NCBI RefSeq assembly: GCF_021083185.1
Contig: NZ_JAIGQB010000010.1
Span: 82,868-146,867 of the forward strand
Source of the DNA: Nocardioides furvisabuli
GTDB lineage: Bacteria; Actinomycetota; Actinomycetes; Propionibacteriales; Nocardioidaceae
Direction: 5' to 3'
DNA: 64,000 bases
The position numbers and the translations under genes were made by a program. Below, in pieces: positions 59,085-64,000 of this stretch; the stretch's first letter is position 1, and every line of letters starts with the position of its first letter. The notes below the pieces were generated by a model, which saw only the letters and a list, made by a program, of their open reading frames with translations, did no database searches and was not told where the DNA came from.

Positions 59085-59212
59085 TGTCCACCTCGGCCAT
59101 CATCATGATGCTGGTCGCGATGCTCATCCTCTGGGGAGGCCTGGCGCTCGCGATCTGGAACATCAACCGCTACACCGGCGAGGAGCCGGGGCAGGTCAAG
59201 CGCGACCTCTGA
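59084..59212 (+). CDS. metS: MetS-like small membrane subunit of the NSS transporter
   Basis: 42-residue protein with one hydrophobic segment (IIMMLVAMLILWGGLALAIW) followed by NINRYTGEEPGQVKRDL, close to MetS-type small subunits. ATG shares a base with the transporter stop (TGATG) and follows GAGGAG, so the pair is translated together. It is easily missed because of its size. Confidence 0.78.
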   Translation: MSTSAIIMMLVAMLILWGGLALAIWNINRYTGEEPGQVKRDL

Positions 59213-59238
59213 CGGCGTATGCCGCCTCGCCGGGGCGG
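59213..59238. terminator. Overlapping short hairpins between metS and dxs
   Basis: CGGC-GTAT-GCCG (59213-59224) and CCGCC...GGCGG (59222-59238) lie between two converging genes with only 31 bases separating their stops. They could stop transcription both ways but are short. Confidence 0.35.
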
Positions 59239-59243
59239 ACGGG

Positions 59244-61148
59244 TCAGGCGGGGTTCTCGACCTCGACCAGCGTGAGTCCCTGGTCGAGCGCCATGACGTC
59301 CTCGACGACGTGACGCGCGATCGTCTGCGCGTCGAGGCCGATGCGGGCGAGGATCGCGTCGCGCTTGGCGTGGTCGAGGAACTCCTGCGGGATGCCGTGG
59401 AGCCGGAAGGGCGTGCGCACGCCGGCGTCGTTCAGGGTCTGGAGCAGCACCGCGCCGCAGCCGCCGACGCGGCCGTTGTCCTCGACGCTGACCACGAGGC
59501 GGTGCTCACGGGCAAGCTCGATGATCGCGGGGTCGACCGGCTTGACCCAGCGTGGGTCGACCACGGTCACGCCGATGCCCTGGGCCGACAGGCGTGACGC
59601 GACCTCGACGGCCGTGGTGGCCATCGACCCGACAGCCACGATCAGCACGTCCTGCTCGCCCTCACGCACCAGCACGTCGGCGCCGCCGGCGCGGTCGATG
59701 GCGGGCACGTCCGCCGGCGGCGGACCCTTCGGGAAGCGGAGCACCGTCGGAGCGTCGTCGACCTCCACCGCCTCGTCGAGCAGCTCGCGGAGACGGGTGA
59801 CGTCGCGCGGCGCGGCCAGGCGCAGGCCTGGCACGACCTGGAGGATCGACATGTCCCACATGCCGTTGTGGCTGGCGCCGTCGTCGCCGGTGACCCCGGA
59901 CCGGTCGAGCACGAAGGTCACGCCGCACCTGTGCAGCGCGACGTCCATCAGGACCTGGTCGAAGGCCCGGTTGAGGAAGGTCGCGTAGACCGCGAACACC
60001 GGGTGTAGCCCGCCCATGGCGAGCCCGGCGGCGGAGGTGACGGCGTGCTGCTCGGCGATGCCGACGTCGAAGGTGCGCTCGGGGAACTTCCGGGCGAAGG
60101 CGTCCAGCCCGACCGGGTGCATCATCGCGGCCGTGAGGGCCACGACGTCGTCACGGCGCTCGCCGAGCTCGACGACCGCCTCGGAGAAGTGGTCGGTCCA
60201 GATCTTGCCCTTGGGCTTCTCCGCGCCCGTCTGGACGTCGAAGGGCCCGGGGGCGTGGAACTGGTCGGCCTCGTGGCGCAGTGCGGGGTCGTAGCCCTGG
60301 CCCTTGCGGGTCAGCGCGTGCACGATGACCGGACCGCCGAAGCGCTTGGCCTGGGCGAGGGCGTGCTCCATCGCCGCGCGGTCGTGGCCGTCGACCGGCC
60401 CGACGTACTTCAGCCCGAGGTCCTCGAAGAGGCCCTGCGGTGCGAGGGCGTCTTTCATGCCCTTCTTGACCGCGTGGAGCGCGTCGTAGGCCGCGTGACC
60501 GACACCGGGCACCTGGTTGAGGCGCTTCTTGACCAGGTCGAGGACCTGCTCGTAGCGCGGGTTCGTGCGCAGCGACGTGAGCGCGGTCGCGAGACCGCCG
60601 ATGGTCGGGGTGTAGGAGCGCTCGTTGTCGTTGACCACGATCACGAGGCGGCTCGACCGGGCGATGGCGATGTTGTTGAGCGCCTCCCACGCCATGCCGC
60701 CGGTCAGGGCGCCGTCACCGATGACGGCGACCACGTGGCGGTCGTCGCCGCGGATGGCGTACGCCTTGGCGAGGCCGTCGGCGTAGGACAGCGAGGTGGA
60801 GGCGTGGGAGTTCTCCACGATGTCGTGCTCGGACTCGGCCTGGCTCGGGTAGCCACTGACACCGCCCTCCTTGCGGAGCGTGGAGAAGTCGGCGTAGCGA
60901 CCGGTGACGAGCTTGTGGACATAGGACTGGTGGCCGGTGTCGAAGACGACGCGGTCGCGCGGTGAGTCGAAGACGCGGTGGATGGCGAGCGTCAGCTCGA
61001 CCACGCCGAGGTTCGGTCCGAGGTGTCCGGAGTTGGTCGCGACCGTGCGGATCATCACGTCGCGGATCTCGGCGGCGAGCTCGTCGAGCTGCTCCGACGA
61101 GAGTCCACGGAGGTCGCGCGGGGAGCCGATCGAGTCGAGGAGTGCCAT
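59244..61148 (-). CDS. dxs: 1-deoxy-D-xylulose-5-phosphate synthase
   Basis: 634 residues, full length. TPP enzyme that condenses pyruvate and glyceraldehyde-3-P, the first step of the MEP isoprenoid pathway, which feeds undecaprenyl lipid and quinones. Motifs are VFDTGHQSYVHKLVTGR, the TPP motif GDGALTGGMAWEALNN, DVGIAEQHAVTSAAGLAMGG and RSGVTGDDGASHNGMWD. ATG at 61148 has TAGACT eight bases upstream, within the spacer to the SMP-30 gene stop, so it is probably leaderless. Confidence 0.97.
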   Translation of the reverse strand: MALLDSIGSPRDLRGLSSEQLDELAAEIRDVMIRTVATNSGHLGPNLGVVELTLAIHRVFDSPRDRVVFDTGHQSYVHKLVTGRYADFSTLRKEGGVSGYPSQAESEHDIVENSHASTSLSYADGLAKAYAIRGDDRHVVAVIGDGALTGGMAWEALNNIAIARSSRLVIVVNDNERSYTPTIGGLATALTSLRTNPRYEQVLDLVKKRLNQVPGVGHAAYDALHAVKKGMKDALAPQGLFEDLGLKYVGPVDGHDRAAMEHALAQAKRFGGPVIVHALTRKGQGYDPALRHEADQFHAPGPFDVQTGAEKPKGKIWTDHFSEAVVELGERRDDVVALTAAMMHPVGLDAFARKFPERTFDVGIAEQHAVTSAAGLAMGGLHPVFAVYATFLNRAFDQVLMDVALHRCGVTFVLDRSGVTGDDGASHNGMWDMSILQVVPGLRLAAPRDVTRLRELLDEAVEVDDAPTVLRFPKGPPPADVPAIDRAGGADVLVREGEQDVLIVAVGSMATTAVEVASRLSAQGIGVTVVDPRWVKPVDPAIIELAREHRLVVSVEDNGRVGGCGAVLLQTLNDAGVRTPFRLHGIPQEFLDHAKRDAILARIGLDAQTIARHVVEDVMALDQGLTLVEVENPA

Positions 61149-61164
61149 GGGGCCTGAGTCTATT

Positions 61165-62103
61165 TCATGGCAGGTCGAGGACCGCCACCGACGGCTCGTG
61201 CAGGCTCCCCACCCACACCTTCCCGGCGTGCTCGCGCACCCCGGTCACCATGTGGTAGCCGGGCCCGCTGGCCGGTGGCTGGAGGTCGAGGTCGTGAACG
61301 AGCCGGCCGACGACGTCGTAGGCCTGGACCCGGATGGTCTGCTTCGGCTTCGGCTGGAGCGCCTCGGGGATCCGCGTGACCGCCCTGCGCAGCAGCATCG
61401 GCGCCGAGCCGAGGCGCTCCACGAGCGGGTCGACCGGGCTGGCCACGGCCACCCAGATCAGGCCGTCGCTGCCACGGCTGATGTTGTCGGGATAGCCCGG
61501 CAGGTCCGTGACGAGGTGGTCGCGCTCCCCCGCACGCGGGCCGGCCAGCCACAGGCGCACGACGGTGCGCCCGCGGCACTCGGCGACCGCGACGAAGGAC
61601 TCGTCGGCTGCCAGGGCCACACCGTTGGCGAACCGCAGGCCGTCGAGCACCACGGTGAGCGCGCCGTCGGTGTCGAGCCGCAGGAGGCGGCCGGTGGCGG
61701 TGTCCTGGACGAAGTCGTCCTTCCACTGCCCGACGCCGTAGTGCAGCGAGGAGTCGCTGAACCAGACGGTGCCGTCGCTCGCCACGGCCGCGTTGTTGCA
61801 GAACCTCATCGGTCTGCCGTCGACCCGGTCGAGGAGCACCTCCACCTCTCCGGTCGACCGCGAGACGCGGAGCACGCCGCGCTCGGCGTCGCAGACGAGC
61901 AGGTGGTCGTCGCCCAGGAGCTCGAGGCCCAGCGGGCGTCCTCCGGTGTCCGCCACGCGGCGTACGCCGCCGGTCGCGGGGTCGAGCGCCCAGATCGCCC
62001 CGTCCTCAGTGCCGGTCCAGACGGTGCCGTCGGGCGCGACGACCACGTCCTCGGCACCCATCGAAGGCACGGGGTGGACGGTGAGCGCCGGCTGCGGGGT
62101 CAT
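61165..62103 (-). CDS. SMP-30/strictosidine-synthase-like beta-propeller protein
   Basis: 312 residues. A six-bladed beta-propeller with repeating blades: GAEDVVVAPDGTVWTGTEDG, MRFCNNAAVASDGTVWFSDS (typical Asn/Asp metal ligands), LRFANGVALAADESFVAVAE, and YPDNISRGSDGLIWVAVA. These lactonase/strictosidine-synthase-like proteins hydrolyse lactones or related esters; the substrate is unknown and there is no signal peptide. The ATG overlaps the NUDIX gene stop (ATGA, 62100-62103), so the two are co-translated. Confidence 0.85.
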   Translation of the reverse strand: MTPQPALTVHPVPSMGAEDVVVAPDGTVWTGTEDGAIWALDPATGGVRRVADTGGRPLGLELLGDDHLLVCDAERGVLRVSRSTGEVEVLLDRVDGRPMRFCNNAAVASDGTVWFSDSSLHYGVGQWKDDFVQDTATGRLLRLDTDGALTVVLDGLRFANGVALAADESFVAVAECRGRTVVRLWLAGPRAGERDHLVTDLPGYPDNISRGSDGLIWVAVASPVDPLVERLGSAPMLLRRAVTRIPEALQPKPKQTIRVQAYDVVGRLVHDLDLQPPASGPGYHMVTGVREHAGKVWVGSLHEPSVAVLDLP

Positions 62104-63380
62104 GGCGCCATCGTGGCGTAGAGAGCGCTGTCGAGGAAGGCCGGCACGATGTCGGCCGCGGCGGACGTGAGGTCGAGCCCGCGCGCGACCTCGGGGTCGA
62201 CGAAGACGATCTGCCGCCCCTCGCGGCAGTCGATGTCGGTGTCGGTGAGGTCGGTGGCCGCGACGAAGACCTGCATCCGGTCCCAGGTGCCGTAGGCCTC
62301 GCGGTGGTCGACGACGAACTCGCCGAGGAGCTGGAGCGAACCGGGCCCGAGGCGTACGCCTGTCTCCTCCTCCAGCTCGCGGAACGCGGCCGGCTCGAAG
62401 TCCTCGCCCGGGTCGAGGTGGCCTCCGGCCAGCCCCCACTTCTCCGGGTCGATGCGCGGGTGCTCGTCACGCTCCTGGAGCAGGATCCAGCCGCGCCGGT
62501 CGACCAGGATCACCCCGGCGAAGCGGTGCTGGTCCGCAGCCGGGACGAAGGGGTGCGCCCTGACCCAGGCCGCCAGCACCGGCGCGACGATGGCCGTCGA
62601 CGGGACGAGGTGCACGTCGGGCAGCGGGTCGGCGTCGACGAAGACCATCTGCCGGCCTTCGTGGCACTCCACGTCTCGGTCGCTGAGCGTCGTACGGGCG
62701 ACGAAGGCGTGGAACCAGAAGGTGCCGCGGTCCTCGGTGACCAGCTCGAAGCGGCCCAGGTCGGTGAGGTCCTCGGGGGTAAGCACGACCCCCGTCTCCT
62801 CGGCCAGCTCACGGACGGCGCCGTCGACGGGCTCCTCGCCCTCGTCGAGCCCGCCGCCGGGGAAGCACCACATGTCCGGCCACACCGGGGCGTGCTCGTC
62901 GCGCTCCTGCATCAGCACCCGACCGCGCGGGTCGACCAGGACGACCTGGACGAAGTCGATGCGCACCGCTGTCCTCCGCCACGCCAGGACCGCGTCGAGC
63001 GTGAGCTCGAGCGCGCGGTGGACCGGACGGCCCGCGAGGTCGTCGGGATCGACGAACACCACCCGCCGACCCTCGCCGCACGCCACGTCGTCGTCACCGA
63101 CGGCCATCCGGACGGCGAACAGCTCGAACTCGTCGTCGCCGCCGCACCTCTCGCTGCGGAAGCGCCGCACGCCGAGGGAGTCGAGACGCTCGGGGGTGAC
63201 GACCAGCCCGGTTTCCTCGTGGAGCTCGCGCACTGCGGCATCGCGGAAGTCCTCTCCCGCCTCGAGGTCGCCGCCGAGGTAGCCCCACCGGCCCGGCTCG
63301 TGGAGCGCGTCGGTGCCGCGCTCCTGCACCAGCAGGCGACCGCGTGGGTCGACGACGGCCACGGCCCCGAAGCGATGCAT
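62100..63380 (-). CDS. Triple-domain NUDIX hydrolase
   Basis: 426 residues holding three NUDIX domains in a row (about 1-135, 137-280 and 285-426). Each has an intact Nudix box: GGDLEAGEDFRDAAVRELHE, GGGLDEGEEPVDGAVRELAE and GGHLDPGEDFEPAAFRELEE, each followed by ETG. Each domain also carries an EGR-x-x-VFVD segment after the box. All three keep the catalytic Glu residues, so three active sites are expected. Single-domain NUDIX enzymes hydrolyse nucleoside diphosphates linked to X; here the substrate is unknown. Start ATG 63380 has TAGGGT six bases upstream (leaderless). Confidence 0.88.
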   Translation of the reverse strand: MHRFGAVAVVDPRGRLLVQERGTDALHEPGRWGYLGGDLEAGEDFRDAAVRELHEETGLVVTPERLDSLGVRRFRSERCGGDDEFELFAVRMAVGDDDVACGEGRRVVFVDPDDLAGRPVHRALELTLDAVLAWRRTAVRIDFVQVVLVDPRGRVLMQERDEHAPVWPDMWCFPGGGLDEGEEPVDGAVRELAEETGVVLTPEDLTDLGRFELVTEDRGTFWFHAFVARTTLSDRDVECHEGRQMVFVDADPLPDVHLVPSTAIVAPVLAAWVRAHPFVPAADQHRFAGVILVDRRGWILLQERDEHPRIDPEKWGLAGGHLDPGEDFEPAAFRELEEETGVRLGPGSLQLLGEFVVDHREAYGTWDRMQVFVAATDLTDTDIDCREGRQIVFVDPEVARGLDLTSAAADIVPAFLDSALYATMAP

Positions 63381-63400
63381 CGTGCGACCCTAGCCAGCAC

Positions 63401-63817
63401 TCACATCCGCACCCGGTAGCGACGCCCGCGCAGCGCCTCCTCGACCAGGCCGACCTCACGGCGTACGCACTGGAGCCGGGCGTCCTCGAGCTGGAAGGTC
63501 TGCACGGCCGCGAGCACGACGGCTTCGTCGGCCACGTCCTTGAGGTCGCCGCGGATCTCGCTCAGCCCACGCCGGGTGGCGACCTGTTGCGCCTCGACGT
63601 GGATCACCGCGAAGCGCGCCAGGACGACGACGTGGTGCCGCAGCCCGGGGAACCGGCGGTAGTCCGGCGGGCACAGGTCGAGCAGCCAGCTGGCCGCCGT
63701 CGCCTCCCAGTCGGGCGCGTCCGGTGGGCGCACCTGCCGCGGCCAGCCCGGTGGCGCGACCCCGCGGTGGCCCTCCGGCGGCGTGGGCCGCTGGCGGGGC
63801 TGCGGGGATGGGAACAT
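63401..63817 (-). CDS. Conserved actinobacterial protein under a LexA box
   Basis: 138 residues, no known function. A proline-rich N-terminus (MFPSPQPRQRPTPPEGHRG) is followed by DWEATAASWLLDLCPPDYRR, FPGLRHHVVVLARFAVIHVE, and a helical C-terminal part ending in basic residues. No signal peptide or membrane segment. Homologues of this helical type are found across actinobacteria (from memory). ATG at 63817 follows TATGAT (63824-63829) by six bases, so the message is leaderless. The LexA box abuts this hexamer, so induction on DNA damage is predicted. Confidence 0.68.
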   Translation of the reverse strand: MFPSPQPRQRPTPPEGHRGVAPPGWPRQVRPPDAPDWEATAASWLLDLCPPDYRRFPGLRHHVVVLARFAVIHVEAQQVATRRGLSEIRGDLKDVADEAVVLAAVQTFQLEDARLQCVRREVGLVEEALRGRRYRVRM

Positions 63818-63829
63818 GCGTCCATCATA

Positions 63830-63845
63830 TCGAACACGTGTTCGA
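63830..63845. promoter_or_regulatory. LexA (SOS) box
   Basis: TCGAACACGTGTTCGA matches the actinobacterial/Bacillus-type consensus TCGAAC-N4-GTTCGA exactly; with flanking A and T it is an 18-bp perfect palindrome (63829-63846). It occupies the space between the -10 hexamer and a -35 region, an ideal place for repression. Confidence 0.85.
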
Positions 63846-63878
63846 TGCGGGGGTCGGGCTCACCCGGCCAGGATGTGA

Positions 63879-63954
63879 TGTCTCAGGACATGGGTGACAG
63901 TTCTGTATCAGGACATCGGTGACAGTTCATGTCTCAGGACTTCGGTGACACTTC
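63879..63954. repeat. Three 25-bp direct repeats at the end of a probable IS element
   Basis: Units of the pattern TGTCTCAGGACATSGGTGAC followed by A(G/C)TTC, 25 bases each, at 63879-63903, 63904-63928 and 63930-63954. Similar TGTCTCAGGACAT repeats occur at the ends of IS481-type elements in actinobacteria (from memory). Unit 1 is 33 bases from the LexA box. Confidence 0.6.
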
Positions 63955-64000
63955 AGCGGTCTTGGGGCGGGGGCCAGGGCGTCGGCCGTTGCCGACGTAG
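63934..64000 (-). CDS. C-terminal end of a putative transposase (partial)
   Basis: A minus-strand frame enters from the right edge and stops at 63934; only 21 codons are visible, ending YVGNGRRPGPRPKTAEV then SPKS. The Pro/Arg-rich tail and the location inside terminal repeats suggest an IS481-like integrase-type transposase gene. Identification rests mainly on the repeats. Confidence 0.35.
   Translation of the reverse strand, partial: YVGNGRRPGPRPKTAEVSPKS

Overview
The window is a dense, very GC-rich actinobacterial chromosome segment. Gene content points to the Nocardioidaceae (Nocardioides-like). It carries mycothiol ligase mshC, actinobacterial integration host factor mihF, DUF3090 and DUF5703 proteins, two PAC2 proteins, a stand-alone LigD polymerase domain, a helicase-dead PriA, and the FadA2-FabG4-HtdX block known from mycobacteria. 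Genus is an inference from gene content; no rRNA or tRNA gene was seen.

Layout. 1-8 kb: end of a peptide-type ABC importer (binding lipoprotein), a HAD phosphatase, a DUF4242 protein, and a large ATP-dependent LuxR regulator divergent from a cupin/flavin-oxidase pair. 8-20 kb: metH, PAC2, mshC with its conserved neighbours (kinase-like SCO1664 family, DUF3090, phosphomutase), CorA, an MFS transporter, uppP, an aldo/keto reductase and small conserved proteins. 20-24.5 kb: DUF427, rpe, LigD-type polymerase, a secreted protein and a probable decayed ORF. 24.5-34 kb: a long minus-strand housekeeping block rsmB-yjbR-fmt-def-priA-metK-coaBC-rpoZ-gmk-mihF (listed right-end last; transcription runs from mihF towards rsmB). 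34-47.5 kb: pyrimidine synthesis (pyrR-pyrB-pyrC and carA-carB-pyrD-pyrK-pyrD-like-pyrF), interrupted by a plus-strand CoA-transferase and a secreted protein. 47.5-57.3 kb: a methyltransferase, a 31-bp repeat array, and two fatty-acid modules (thiolase/FabG4/MaoC with TesB, then fadA-fadB). 57.5-64 kb: a MetPS-type sodium symporter, dxs, an SMP-30 protein coupled to a triple-NUDIX protein, an SOS-box gene, and the end of a probable insertion sequence.

Regulation that can be read directly: two almost identical 41-base leaders in front of carA and pyrR carry the PyrR-binding loop and a sequence able to mask the ribosome binding site, so PyrR probably controls both pyr transcription units by translational repression. 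A perfect actinobacterial LexA box lies in the promoter of an uncharacterised gene at the right edge. About a dozen genes have a TANNNT hexamer 6-8 nt before the start codon, the mark of leaderless transcripts, and this fixes several starts. Inside operons, starts and stops overlap (GTGA, ATGA, TGATG) almost everywhere in the pyr cluster.

The most unusual items are the PyrR leaders, the SOS-box gene, the triple NUDIX fusion, a PyrDB paralogue lacking the catalytic cysteine next to an intact PyrK and an intact class 2 PyrD, a 31-bp alternating repeat array at convergent gene ends, and a hairpin family with conserved arms and changing, self-complementary cores.
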